Shown one piece after another: positions 7,767 to 15,476 of a DNA stretch of 64,000 bases. Below the pieces are notes generated by a model. It was not told the origin of the DNA. It saw only the letters and a program-made list of their open reading frames with translations, and did no database searches. How positions within the stretch are numbered: the stretch's first letter is position 1; every line of letters starts with the position of its first letter. A program made the translations under genes and the position numbers. This DNA comes from Alloboseaceae bacterium BT-24-1. GTDB lineage: Bacteria > Pseudomonadota > Alphaproteobacteria > Rhizobiales > Beijerinckiaceae. Location: contig JAOYTL010000002.1 of the NCBI GenBank assembly GCA_025846845.1, positions 124,001 to 188,000 of the forward strand. Direction: 5' to 3'.

Positions 7767-9023
7767 ATGCTGCTGTTGCCGAAACTGCTGAAGCGTTCGA
7801 TCCGCAAGGGACAGTTGACCGTCATCGCTCCGGATGGAAAGCGGCACGTCTTCGGCCCGGGCCGGACCGAGTTCACTTTCGCTGGCAAGCCCGTCGTCGC
7901 CGGCGAGGTGACGGTGCGCTTCAAGGATACTCGGATCGAGCGCGAGCTCTTCCTCAATCCCGAGCTGGCTCTGGCCGAAGGCTACATGGATGAGCGGATC
8001 GAGTTCGAGGACGGCTCGACCATCCACGATCTGCTGACGCTGTTCTGGATCCAGCGCAGCGAACTGCGCAAGCATCCGCTGCAGGCGGCGATCCGGAAGG
8101 TGCGCTTCAAGATCCGGCGCTGGCGGATGCACAACCCGCTCGGCGCCGCCGGCAAGAAGGTCAAGCACCACTACGACATCCCGACCGATTTCTATCGGCT
8201 CTGGCTCGACGAGACGATGACCTATTCCTGTGCCTATTGGCACAGCCCCGAGGTCGGCCTCGAAGCCGCGCAGAGGGCCAAGCTCCGTCACCTTGCCGCC
8301 AAGCTCAGGATCGAGCCGGGGATGCGCGTGCTCGATATCGGCTCGGGCTGGGGCGAGCTTTCGATCTATCTCGCCAAGGCCTGCGGGGCGAAGGTGACCG
8401 GCCTCAACGTTTCGCCCGACCAGATGGCGGCGGCGCAGAAGCGTGCCGAGGCCGCCGGCGTCGGCGATGCCGTCAGCTTCATCAACAAGGATTATCGCGA
8501 GCTGACCGGGACCTTCGACCGTGTCGTCTCGGTCGGCATGATGGAGCATGTCGGCGTCGCGCATTACCTCGAATATTTCGAGAAGATCCGCGACCTCTTG
8601 ACCCCCGACGGGATCGCGCTCGTCCACTGCATCGGCCGCGTCGGCCCGCCCGGCTTCACCGGCCCGTTCTTCGACAAGTACATCTTCCCCGGGGGGTATG
8701 CCCCGGCACTGTCGGAGGTCTTCGCCGCAGTCGAGCAGACGGGCTTATGGCATTCGGACTGCGAGTTCTGGCGCCGGCACTACCACTGGACGCTGGAGGC
8801 CTGGCGCGAGCGCTTCATGGCGCACCGGCCGGAGGTGGTCGCCATGCTGGGCGAGCGCTTCGCGCGGATGTGGGAGTTCTACCTCTCCGCCTGCTCGATC
8901 TCCTTCGACATCGGCGGCGACATGGTCTTCCAATTACTGCTTGGCCCGCACAAGAGCGCCGTGCCGGTGATCCGGGACTACATCGCGGAAGCCGAAGCCG
9001 AGCTGGAGGGGCGGGGCTTCTGA
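7767..9023 (+). CDS. cfa: Cyclopropane-fatty-acyl-phospholipid synthase family protein
   Basis: A 418-residue enzyme that methylenates or methylates unsaturated phospholipid acyl chains using S-adenosylmethionine. The family hallmark HHYDIPTDFYRLWLDE is followed by MTYSCAYW, then the SAM motif LDIGSGWGE at about residue 190 and the active-site region MMEHVG. An N-terminal lipid-binding extension of about 120 residues is present, as in long Cfa proteins. ATG 7767 gives the usual start MLLLPKLL; the ORF extends upstream to 7692 without family similarity. It is followed after 2 bp by an inositol-phosphatase-like gene, so the two are cotranscribed. Confidence 0.85.
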   Translation: MLLLPKLLKRSIRKGQLTVIAPDGKRHVFGPGRTEFTFAGKPVVAGEVTVRFKDTRIERELFLNPELALAEGYMDERIEFEDGSTIHDLLTLFWIQRSELRKHPLQAAIRKVRFKIRRWRMHNPLGAAGKKVKHHYDIPTDFYRLWLDETMTYSCAYWHSPEVGLEAAQRAKLRHLAAKLRIEPGMRVLDIGSGWGELSIYLAKACGAKVTGLNVSPDQMAAAQKRAEAAGVGDAVSFINKDYRELTGTFDRVVSVGMMEHVGVAHYLEYFEKIRDLLTPDGIALVHCIGRVGPPGFTGPFFDKYIFPGGYAPALSEVFAAVEQTGLWHSDCEFWRRHYHWTLEAWRERFMAHRPEVVAMLGERFARMWEFYLSACSISFDIGGDMVFQLLLGPHKSAVPVIRDYIAEAEAELEGRGF

Positions 9024-9025
9024 CG

Positions 9026-9835
9026 ATGGCGGGACAGGTGCCGATCGAGCAGGTCTCGGACCTGCTGCGCGAGGTCGCGGCTGAAGTGGTGATGCCACGC
9101 TTCCGCAAGCTGGCGGAGGCGGAAGTCCGGGTGAAATCGCCGGGCGAAGAGGTCACGATCGCCGATGAGGAGGCAGAGCGGCTGCTCACTGCCGGGCTAT
9201 CGGCGCTGCTGCCCGGATCGCGGGTGATCGGGGAGGAGGCCGTCTCGGCGCAGCCGGAGCTGTTGCAGGGGCTGGGCGAGGGCACCGTCTTCGTGGTCGA
9301 CCCAGTCGACGGCACCGCCAATTTCGTCAAGGGCAGCCCCTGCTTCTCGATGATGGTGGCGCTGCTGCGGGAAGGTGAGACTGTCGCTTCCTGGATGCTG
9401 AGCCCGGCGACCGGGGCGCTCCATGTCGCCGAGCGCGGCTCCGGTGCGTGGGTCAATGGCGAGCGCGTCAGGGCCGGCCGACCACCGCAGTGGGCTGCGC
9501 TGCGCGGCGGCGTGCTGACCCGCTTCCTGCCGGCGGAGATCACGGCGCGGGTGCAGGCCAATGGCCGGGATTTGGCCGCCATCCTGCCGGGCCTGCACTG
9601 CGCCGGCGAGGACTATCCCGCGATCGTGCGCGGCGAGCAGCACTTCGTGGTGTTCTGGCGCGGTTTGCCCTGGGACCATGCGCCGGGCACGCTCTTCCTC
9701 GAAGAAGCCGGGGGCCGGGCGGCCCGCTTCGACGGGCGTCCCTACAAGCCGGCCGAGCCGGGCTTCGGCATATTGGCGGCGCAATCGCCCGAGCTCTGGG
9801 ACGAGCTGCAGCGACGGCTGCTCGCGGAAGCTTAG
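9026..9835 (+). CDS. Inositol monophosphatase family protein
   Basis: A 269-residue Mg-dependent phosphatase. Metal ligands are visible as GEEAVS (Glu), VVDPVDGTANF (the DPxDGT signature, about residues 92-98) and the C-terminal PWDHAPGTLFLEEAGG. The substrate may be inositol phosphate, histidinol phosphate or PAP-like; the sequence alone does not decide. The start at 9026 lies 2 bp after the stop of the cyclopropane-synthase-like gene, suggesting coupled translation, and a link to phospholipid head-group or polyol metabolism is possible but unproven. Confidence 0.85.
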   Translation: MAGQVPIEQVSDLLREVAAEVVMPRFRKLAEAEVRVKSPGEEVTIADEEAERLLTAGLSALLPGSRVIGEEAVSAQPELLQGLGEGTVFVVDPVDGTANFVKGSPCFSMMVALLREGETVASWMLSPATGALHVAERGSGAWVNGERVRAGRPPQWAALRGGVLTRFLPAEITARVQANGRDLAAILPGLHCAGEDYPAIVRGEQHFVVFWRGLPWDHAPGTLFLEEAGGRAARFDGRPYKPAEPGFGILAAQSPELWDELQRRLLAEA

Positions 9836-9859
9836 GGTAGGCCTCGCCCACGCAATGGA

Positions 9860-10357
9860 TCAGGACCTGCGCCAGACATAGCGGATGTCGGGCTCGCGCT
9901 CCTCATTGTGTGCCCCGTCGGTCAACTCGGTTTCGACGAAGCCGCGCCGCTCGTAGAAGCGCCTGGCGATCGCGTTGCGCTGAAAGGTCCAGAGAGTGAG
10001 CTCCGGGCAGCGCCCCTGCGCGATTTCCAGCAATGCGCTGCCCAGCCCTCGGCCCTGATAGGCCGGCAGCACGTAGAGCTGATCGATCCAGCCGTCGCGG
10101 AAGGCGATGAAGCCGGCCAGCGCCGAGCCGTGGAACGTGCCCCACACTTCGCATTCGTCGAAGACGATGTTCCGGAAATAGGCGCGGTCTTCCTCGGGCG
10201 TATGCAGCCCCGCCAGCCAGGGCAGGCGATTATCGAAACTCGCGCGGTGCACGGCAGCCACCGCGTCCATGTCATTGCGCTGGAGCCTGGTCGGGGGACT
10301 GAGCATTCCTTCGCGTAGCAGAGGCTCGCCCAGCCCGGCAACGCTGGTCGGTCGCAC
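9860..10357 (-). CDS. GNAT family N-acetyltransferase
   Basis: A GCN5-related acetyltransferase with the acetyl-CoA loop LPAYQGRGLGSALLEIA (motif A, R/Q-x-x-G-x-G) and the downstream FYERRGFVETE strand typical of the fold. The GTG at 10357 is kept because GCGAGG stands 6 nt upstream; the in-frame ATG at 10306 has its purine run directly touching the start codon and would give a more compact 148-residue protein, so the start is uncertain. The proposed ribosome site lies in an imperfect 13-bp inverted repeat. Substrate unknown. Confidence 0.75.
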   Translation of the reverse strand: MRPTSVAGLGEPLLREGMLSPPTRLQRNDMDAVAAVHRASFDNRLPWLAGLHTPEEDRAYFRNIVFDECEVWGTFHGSALAGFIAFRDGWIDQLYVLPAYQGRGLGSALLEIAQGRCPELTLWTFQRNAIARRFYERRGFVETELTDGAHNEEREPDIRYVWRRS

Positions 10358-10806
10358 TCAAAACCTCGCCGGCTTGCACCGCGAGGGTTTGAGGCAGAAC
10401 GCCATCCGAGGGAGGCGCGGGGTCAAGGCGGCGTCGCAGTCGACGGCTGCGTGCCGAATGTCGATGTCGAATTGTCGAAGCAGCGCCACTGGCCACTGCC
10501 CGAACCCCGCGCGCGGTTCTCTTGTGGTGCTCTCGCCGTCTGGTTACGTCCGGCAGGACTGGGAGTGCCTCTCCCATCGACGAAAACCCCTCCGTGGTGG
10601 AAGGAGCCAGCCGGTCGCAAAGTGGATCGCACTCTGCGCGGCCGAACTCGCTCGAGCTCGCGACGCTCTTTCGCCACGGACACCGCTCTCCCGCCCGGCC
10701 TCTCGACGCCTCGCGAAGCCCCCTCGGTTCGGGCGGGACGAGGAGGAGCATATATGAGGTTTTCGGGGCGGGGATTGATTGGGGAGTTGTCCCCGTTGGC
10801 TCGACC
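10358..10806. other. 449-bp segment without a recognisable gene
   Basis: No frame on either strand gives a protein I recognise; the overlapping frames are all arginine/serine/proline-rich, as expected from antisense or non-coding high-GC DNA. At 10357-10369 and 10381-10393 there is a 13-bp inverted repeat with one mismatch around an 11-nt loop. The stretch 10555-10745 contains several short complementary blocks and a purine-rich GACGAGGAGGAG end, then an AT-rich patch at 10751. It could hold an unrecognised small RNA, a decayed gene or an intergenic repeat unit. Confidence 0.4.
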
Positions 10807-10897
10807 GTCATGCTCGCCCTTGTGGCGAGCATCCACGTCTTGAACGCTGTGCTTCACGGAGGAAGACGTGGATGGTCGGGACAAGCCCGACCATGAC
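10807..10897. repeat. Extragenic palindromic repeat, family A copy 1
   Basis: A 91-bp composite palindrome. Each arm begins with GTCATG and holds a small hairpin (ATGCTCGCC-CTTGT-GGCGAGCAT in the left arm, ATGGTCGGG-ACAAG-CCCGACCAT in the right), and the arms are joined by complementary CCACGTCTT/AAGACGTGG blocks. Copies of the same design are at 12457-12552 and 28760-28850. All three lie between genes. This is the layout of REP/BIME-like elements known in Hyphomicrobiales. Confidence 0.85.
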
Positions 10898-10951
10898 GAG
10901 GAGGCGCGGGGAACCCTTATCCCATCAGGGAGAGGGGTTCTGTGGCGTACT

Positions 10952-11362
10952 TTACCCCGCAGGCATCGCCGCCATGTCGGCGAAGACCGCCTCGAAGGTG
11001 TGGCCGTCAGCATCCTCGAAGGCGCGGTTGTAGAGCCAGCCCAGATCTGTCGCCGGGCGCGGATCGGCCTTGCCGCCGGCGTCTGCCGCAGCCTTGACCA
11101 CCGCATCGACCGCAGCGCGGCTCTCCTGGGTGAGCGCGAGCAGGACCTGCGCCCCGGCATGGGCATCGGCGACGGGTTTGCTGATGAAGGTCGCGAAATA
11201 GTCGCGGGTGAGCAGATGGAAGGTGATCGTATCGGACCAGACCATGCTCGAAGCCTGGTGGTCGCTGAAGGCCGCATTCTGCTTGCAGCCGATCGCCTCG
11301 TAGACGCGGGTCGCGGCGGCGATATCAGTGACGGGCAGGTTGACGAAGATCATCTTGGACAT
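10952..11362 (-). CDS. VOC (glyoxalase/bleomycin-resistance) family protein
   Basis: A 136-residue vicinal-oxygen-chelate protein: beta-alpha-beta-beta-beta halves with IFVNLPVTD at the start, FHLLTRDYFATF in the middle and a closing EDADGHTFEAVF, the usual terminal metal-side strand with a Glu. It resembles the YdcF/PhnB-like lactoylglutathione-lyase-like group often annotated glyoxalase. The ATG at 11362 has AAGGAG upstream. It is the second gene after the cupin at 11397-11732, both reading away from the MarR regulator, and probably belongs to that regulon. Confidence 0.8.
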   Translation of the reverse strand: MSKMIFVNLPVTDIAAATRVYEAIGCKQNAAFSDHQASSMVWSDTITFHLLTRDYFATFISKPVADAHAGAQVLLALTQESRAAVDAVVKAAADAGGKADPRPATDLGWLYNRAFEDADGHTFEAVFADMAAMPAG

Positions 11363-11396
11363 GGTGGTTCTCCTTCTTGCTCGGGTGGGGTGATCG

Positions 11397-11732
11397 TCAG
11401 AGGTTCTGCTGCAGGATCCGCCCGTTCGGGTGGACGCAGATGAGCTCGAGCCGGCCTTCGCCGACATTCTCGAAGCGATGCGGGATGTCCGGCGCGGCGA
11501 CGACGATGTCGCCGGCATAGCCGCGGGTGATTTCACCACCGACGGTGAACTCGGCCTCGCCCTTCCGAACGATCCAGGTCTCGGAATAGGGGTGGACGTG
11601 CAGCATTGAGCCCTGGCCCGGCTCGGCATCGACGATGAAGAACGAGACCGGACCGCCGAGCGCCTCGCCTTCGAAACGCACCGTGCGGTTGGCGCCGCGC
11701 TGCTGATCCTCGGACCGAAGGACGTTGAACAT
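11397..11732 (-). CDS. Cupin domain protein
   Basis: A 111-residue single-domain cupin. Motif 1 is visible as HVHPYSETWIVRKGEAEFTVGG with its two His and a Glu, and motif 2 as PDIPHRFENVG. These residues normally hold a divalent metal. The ATG at 11732 follows a GGGAGG ribosome site. The gene is divergent from the MarR-type regulator at 11897, with three palindromes in between, and is followed 34 bp later by a VOC-family gene. The pair resembles small stress- or electrophile-response operons, though no substrate can be named. Confidence 0.8.
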   Translation of the reverse strand: MFNVLRSEDQQRGANRTVRFEGEALGGPVSFFIVDAEPGQGSMLHVHPYSETWIVRKGEAEFTVGGEITRGYAGDIVVAAPDIPHRFENVGEGRLELICVHPNGRILQQNL

Positions 11733-11773
11733 GACTGCCTCCCTGTAAGCGGCGGATGGATTTATCTTTGCGA

Positions 11774-11836
11774 GAAGATATCTAATAGCGAGATATCTTC
11801 CTGTCAAGATAATTATCTTCGTGTCGAGATATCTTG
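11774..11836. promoter_or_regulatory. Cluster of palindromic operators, probable MarR sites
   Basis: Three AT-rich palindromes lie in the divergent interval between the cupin and marR genes. The first is a perfect 10-bp inverted repeat (GAAGATATCT, 7-bp spacer, AGATATCTTC; 11774-11800). The second is a perfect 14-bp palindrome AAGATAATTATCTT (11806-11819). The third is CGAGATATCTTG (11825-11836), a related half-to-full site. All share the core AGATAT/AGATAA. MarR proteins bind such sites and often repress both themselves and a divergent operon, so this is the likely target region of the adjacent regulator. Confidence 0.75.
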
Positions 11837-11896
11837 GCCGGAGAGCACACGCCGTGTATGTCTCGCTGTCGGAGCAGCGACAGCCAAGGCTCGGAA

Positions 11897-12445
11897 ATGA
11901 CAAACGAATCAGGAAACCAGGAAGGTGCAGCGGAGGACCATGTCGACCGGCTGCGCCGGCTATGGGCACGGGAGCTGCCGGATTTGAACACCGAACCGAT
12001 GGCGATCCTCGGCCGCGCCTTCCGGCTCGGCAACATGGTCCGACCGAGCATCGAGGCGACCTTCGCCGGCTTCGGGCTCGACCGCGGCGAGTTTGACGTG
12101 ATCTCGACCCTGCGCCGTTCCGGCCCGCCCTACCGGCTGACGCCGACCGAGATGTATTCCCTGCTGATGATCTCCTCCGGGGGGCTGACCCACCGGCTCG
12201 ACCGGCTGGAGAAGGCCGGGCTGATCCGGCGCGAGAAGTCGGCGCAGGACGGGCGCAGCGTACAGGTCGCGCTGACGGAAAAGGGTGCGGCGCTGGCCGA
12301 GCAGGCCTTTCGCACGGATATGGCGAGCGAACTCGCCTTCCTGCAGCCGCTCGACGCGGGCGAGCGCGAGATGCTGGCGGGGTTGCTGAGGAAGCTGATC
12401 CTCGGGATCGAGAAGCAGGTCAGCGAAGAGGGGGCGGCAACGTAG
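11897..12445 (+). CDS. MarR family transcriptional regulator
   Basis: A 182-residue winged-helix regulator. The DNA-binding core is FDVISTLRRSG, then LTPTEMYSLLMISSGGLTHRLDRLEKAGLI and the wing with KSAQDGRSVQVALTEKG (about residues 70-140), followed by a C-terminal dimer helix. The ATG at 11897 is preferred (MTNESGN); a longer frame from 11834 would begin inside the third palindrome. Its divergent target is probably the cupin/VOC operon. The inducing ligand is unknown. Confidence 0.85.
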   Translation: MTNESGNQEGAAEDHVDRLRRLWARELPDLNTEPMAILGRAFRLGNMVRPSIEATFAGFGLDRGEFDVISTLRRSGPPYRLTPTEMYSLLMISSGGLTHRLDRLEKAGLIRREKSAQDGRSVQVALTEKGAALAEQAFRTDMASELAFLQPLDAGEREMLAGLLRKLILGIEKQVSEEGAAT

Positions 12446-12456
12446 TCATCCTCAGC

Positions 12457-12552
12457 GTCATGCTCGCCCTTGTGGCGAGCATCCACGTCTCGAACACCAC
12501 ACGCGATCAGTGAGGCGAAGACGTGGATGGCCGGGACAAGCCCGGCCATGAC
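12457..12552. repeat. Extragenic palindromic repeat, family A copy 2
   Basis: A 96-bp copy of the family A composite palindrome, starting 11 bp after the MarR stop and ending 16 bp before the convergent EamA gene's stop. The left arm is nearly identical to that of copy 1 (GTCATGCTCGCCCTTGTGGC), while the right arm has CCGGG in place of TCGGG with its partner changed to CCCGG, so pairing is preserved. The compensating change indicates selection on structure or co-spread of arm variants. The position between convergent stops would allow it to act as a bidirectional mRNA end. Confidence 0.85.
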
Positions 12553-12568
12553 GGAAAGTGGCAAGTAC

Positions 12569-13468
12569 TCACCGCTTCAGGTTGACGATCACCACGCCGG
12601 CCAGCGCCATGGCGCCGCCGATCAGGCCGAGTGTCGTCGGGATCTCGCCGAGCCAGAGGAAGCTGATCAGCATCGCCGCCGGCGGCACGCAGTACTGGAA
12701 GTTGGAGGCGCGGGCGGCCGGCAGGCGCGACAGGGTGATCGCCCAGGTGCCGTAAGCGACGACGCTCGAGACCAAGGCAAGCCAGACCACCGACCAGATC
12801 GCCTGTGCCGGGGCGGCCGGCAACTGCTCCAGGGCGCCGGGCAGGAAGGGCGTGAGGGCGAGCCCGCCGAGAGCCATGTTCCAGGCCGCGACGGTGAGCG
12901 GCTTGTGGCGGGCGAAGAGCGGCTTCTGGACCACGGTCGAGACCGAGTTGCACAGGGCGGCGCCGAGGATCAGCAGGACGCTGACGCCGATGTTGAGGTC
13001 GAGCCCGTTGCCAACAGCGATCACGCCGATGCCGGCGAAGGCGAGCGCGGTGCCGGCCCAGGCGAGGGCGCTGAAGCGCTCGTTCAGGACCAGCATGGCG
13101 AGAGCCGCCGTCATGATCGGGTTGGTGTTGATGATGAAGCTCGCCGCACCGGCCGGGACGACGCGCTGGCCGAGATTGAGGAAGATCGCATAGAGCGCGA
13201 TGAAGACGATACCGCCGGTGAGGAAGCGCCAGATGTCGGCGCGCTCGGGCAGCTTCGGGCGCATCACGATCAGGAAGAGCGCTGCGAACACGCCGGCGAT
13301 GGCAAAGCGCAGGGCCGCGAGTTCAAGCGCGCCGAAGCCGGCAAGGCCGGCCCGGATCGCCGGGAAGGAGGAGGCCCAGGCGATCACGGTGAAGGGGATG
13401 GTGAAGAGCAGCATGGCGTCGAGGGTGGAGCCGGGCCGGGTGGGCGCGGCTGAGGGTACGGTTGTCAT
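12569..13468 (-). CDS. EamA (DMT) family transporter
   Basis: A 299-residue inner-membrane protein with about ten hydrophobic segments in two EamA repeats (residues 20-150 and 165-298). Family marks include FAIAGVFAALFL, NTNPIMTAALAMLVLNERF and PPAAMLISFLWLGEIPTTLGLIGGAMALAGV. DMT transporters export amino acids, nucleosides or drugs. The ATG at 13468 follows the end of an upstream purine run. It is divergent from a LysR gene (13556), a very common pairing in which the LysR protein controls the exporter. Substrate unknown. Confidence 0.85.
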   Translation of the reverse strand: MTTVPSAAPTRPGSTLDAMLLFTIPFTVIAWASSFPAIRAGLAGFGALELAALRFAIAGVFAALFLIVMRPKLPERADIWRFLTGGIVFIALYAIFLNLGQRVVPAGAASFIINTNPIMTAALAMLVLNERFSALAWAGTALAFAGIGVIAVGNGLDLNIGVSVLLILGAALCNSVSTVVQKPLFARHKPLTVAAWNMALGGLALTPFLPGALEQLPAAPAQAIWSVVWLALVSSVVAYGTWAITLSRLPAARASNFQYCVPPAAMLISFLWLGEIPTTLGLIGGAMALAGVVIVNLKR

Positions 13469-13555
13469 GACGAGCCCCTTTCGGGCGAATGACGGTTCAC
13501 CCCCGATAGACGCCCCGGGGAGCTGATTGACAAACGAGTAATTCGATGGCGAGCT

Positions 13556-14494
13556 GTGAGCATGGATCACAGCTCGCCGCTTCCACCACTCGACACGCTG
13601 CGCGCCTTCGAGGCGGCCGCCCGCTCGGGCAGCTTCTCGGCTGCGGCCGAGGCGCTGAATCTGACGCATGGCGCGATCTCGCGGCAGGTCGCCAAGCTCG
13701 AGCACTGGCTCGGCCTGCGGGTCTTCGAGCGCCAGGCGCGCGGGGTCGCGCTGACGCCGGAAGGGCAGCGCCTGTTCCAGCGCACGCAGGAGGCCTTCCA
13801 GGTCTTCGCCGACTCATCCGACCGCTGGAGCGAGCCGCGCGGGACGGCGGTGGTCCGTTTCAGCGCGACGCCATCGGTCTGCTCGCTCTGGCTGATGCCG
13901 CGCTGGCAGCGCCTGGAAAGCGGCGATCCTACCGTGCGGATCATGCTGCAGGTCGACCACCGCAAGGTCGACCTTGAAGAGGAGGGCATCGACCTCGCCA
14001 TTCGCTGCGGCCGCGGCGGCACGCCGGGGCGGGTCTCGGTGCAGCTCTTCGAGGAGTGGTGCTATCCCGTCGCCTCGCCGGAGTTGGCCAAAGCGATCGG
14101 CGAGGGCAAGCCGGAGCGCTTCCTCGACCAGCCGCTGATCCATGATTCGGACGCCGCCGGCTGGCGCGCCTGGTTCAATGCGCAGGGGCTCGACTTCCGG
14201 CCGCGCCAGCAGGATCGGCGCTTCGAGGATTACAACCTCGTGCTCGATGCCGCGGCCAGCGGGCTCGGCGTGGCGCTGTCGCGCCCGCCGCTGGCGCAGG
14301 CGCAGGTCGATGCCGGGCGGATCGCGAGGGTCGATCAGCGCACAGCGCTCAACCCGGTCTCCTATTGGCTCGATCGGCCGATGGGCCAGCCGCGCCCGGC
14401 AGCGGTGGCGCTGGCGACAAGGATCGCGACCGAGGCCGGCCTGTCGGCGGCCAAGCTGGCGGGCTTCCTGCGGCAAGAGGCGAAGGCGGCTTAG
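13556..14494 (+). CDS. LysR family regulator, GcvA-like
   Basis: A 312-residue LysR-type regulator of the GcvA/AmpR group: PPLDTLRAFEAAARSGSFSAAAEALNLTHGA helix-turn-helix, FERQARGVALTPEG wing and an effector domain with the DLAIRCGRG segment characteristic of this group. The start is GTG 13556 or ATG 13562 two codons later; neither has a strong ribosome site. It is divergent from the EamA transporter and probably regulates it. Its stop overlaps the convergent prephenate-dehydrogenase gene by 4 bp. Confidence 0.85.
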   Translation: MSMDHSSPLPPLDTLRAFEAAARSGSFSAAAEALNLTHGAISRQVAKLEHWLGLRVFERQARGVALTPEGQRLFQRTQEAFQVFADSSDRWSEPRGTAVVRFSATPSVCSLWLMPRWQRLESGDPTVRIMLQVDHRKVDLEEEGIDLAIRCGRGGTPGRVSVQLFEEWCYPVASPELAKAIGEGKPERFLDQPLIHDSDAAGWRAWFNAQGLDFRPRQQDRRFEDYNLVLDAAASGLGVALSRPPLAQAQVDAGRIARVDQRTALNPVSYWLDRPMGQPRPAAVALATRIATEAGLSAAKLAGFLRQEAKAA

Positions 14495-15291
14495 GAGACA
14501 GCATCCGGCACCAGCGCTTTGCCGGCCTCGCTCGCAGGAGAACGGTCCCTGTCGAGATGCGCCCGCATCTCCTCGGCCAGCGCGAAGAAGCGGTCGCGCA
14601 CCGGCCGCGCATGCGGGTTGGCCTGCTCGATGGCGAGGAAGACGGCCGGGCTGTCATGGCGCACCATCTCGGTGGCGCGCATCAGCAGGTCGAAGCTCGC
14701 CGTGGTCATGCGGCGCGGCAGCGGCTCCATCCTGACCAGGATCTTGGCGATGAGATGGGTCAGGCCCTGGACGAGTGCCGCCTCGCGATCGTGCGCCTCC
14801 GGCGTCGTCATGATCACAGTGAGGCGAAGCACGCGGCGCAGGAAGGCGGCGATGCGCCAGGCGCTGCGGCCACGGATCGGGCAGATCGCGATCTTGAGGC
14901 CGGCGATGCCGTCGCGACCGCTCTGCGGGCCGAAGAGCGGATGCGTGCCGACGATCTCGACGTCATCCGGCAGCTCGGCCAGCATGGTCATGGCCGGGCC
15001 GATCTTGACCGAGCCGACATCGATGACGATCGCGCCGGCGCGCAGATGCGGCCTCAAGGTCGCAATCGCCTCGGAGAGGGCCGCGACCGGCACGGCGAGG
15101 ATGACGATGTCGCAGGCGGCGATCTCGGCCGGATCTGCGGCGATGATCCCACCTGCAGCGGTATCGGCGGGCAGCGCCGGGTCGAAGGCCAGCAGGCGGC
15201 AATGCGGCCTGAGATGGCGGGCGATCAGGCGGCCGAAGGCGCCAAAGCCCATCAGGCCGACGGAAGGACTGGTCTTGTTCGGGATAAGCAT
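14491..15291 (-). CDS. tyrA: Prephenate/arogenate dehydrogenase family protein
   Basis: A 266-residue NAD(P)-dependent dehydrogenase for the last redox step of tyrosine synthesis (oxidative decarboxylation of prephenate or arogenate). The Rossmann motif GLMGFGAFGRLIA is at residues 12-24, followed by VILAVPV, IDVGSVK, the family hallmark GTHPLFGPQSG and an alpha-helical dimerisation domain. It lacks a chorismate-mutase or ACT domain. It lies beside carA rather than an aro operon, so another TyrA copy may exist elsewhere in the genome. Convergent with the LysR gene (4-bp overlap). Confidence 0.8.
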   Translation of the reverse strand: MLIPNKTSPSVGLMGFGAFGRLIARHLRPHCRLLAFDPALPADTAAGGIIAADPAEIAACDIVILAVPVAALSEAIATLRPHLRAGAIVIDVGSVKIGPAMTMLAELPDDVEIVGTHPLFGPQSGRDGIAGLKIAICPIRGRSAWRIAAFLRRVLRLTVIMTTPEAHDREAALVQGLTHLIAKILVRMEPLPRRMTTASFDLLMRATEMVRHDSPAVFLAIEQANPHARPVRDRFFALAEEMRAHLDRDRSPASEAGKALVPDAVS

Positions 15292-15429
15292 CGCGTGGTC
15301 CTCGGGAGGGGCCGCGATGCCGGGTGACTGCCTGATTTCAACCGCCAGCGCGGCGGTTGAGCATGGGAGTGCGACCGCCTTCTATGAGGACGGCGCGTAA
15401 TAGTTGCGGGCGAGAAGGCAGGCAAAGGT

Positions 15430-15456
15430 CATGGCGCGCATAAAGCGCGCGCCATG
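15430..15456 (-). terminator. Hairpin after carA
   Basis: CATGGCGCGC and GCGCGCCATG form a perfect 10-bp stem around a 7-nt loop, starting 21 nt after the carA stop in the minus direction. No clear T run follows, so it may end the message only with help or serve as mRNA 3' protection. A second 9-bp hairpin (TCAACCGCC/GGCGGTTGA, 15338-15360) lies further on. Confidence 0.5.
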
Positions 15457-15476
15457 AAGGCTGTCAATGGCCGGAT

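Noticed and set aside
10272..10832. 186-codon minus frame and overlapping frames in the unexplained segment
   Set aside because: Serine/arginine-rich, no homologue recognised, and several frames are open at once; not supported as a gene.
10807..12552. Possible CRISPR from two similar 90-bp units
   Set aside because: Units are palindromic composites 1.6 kb apart with genes between them; no regular short repeats or spacers.
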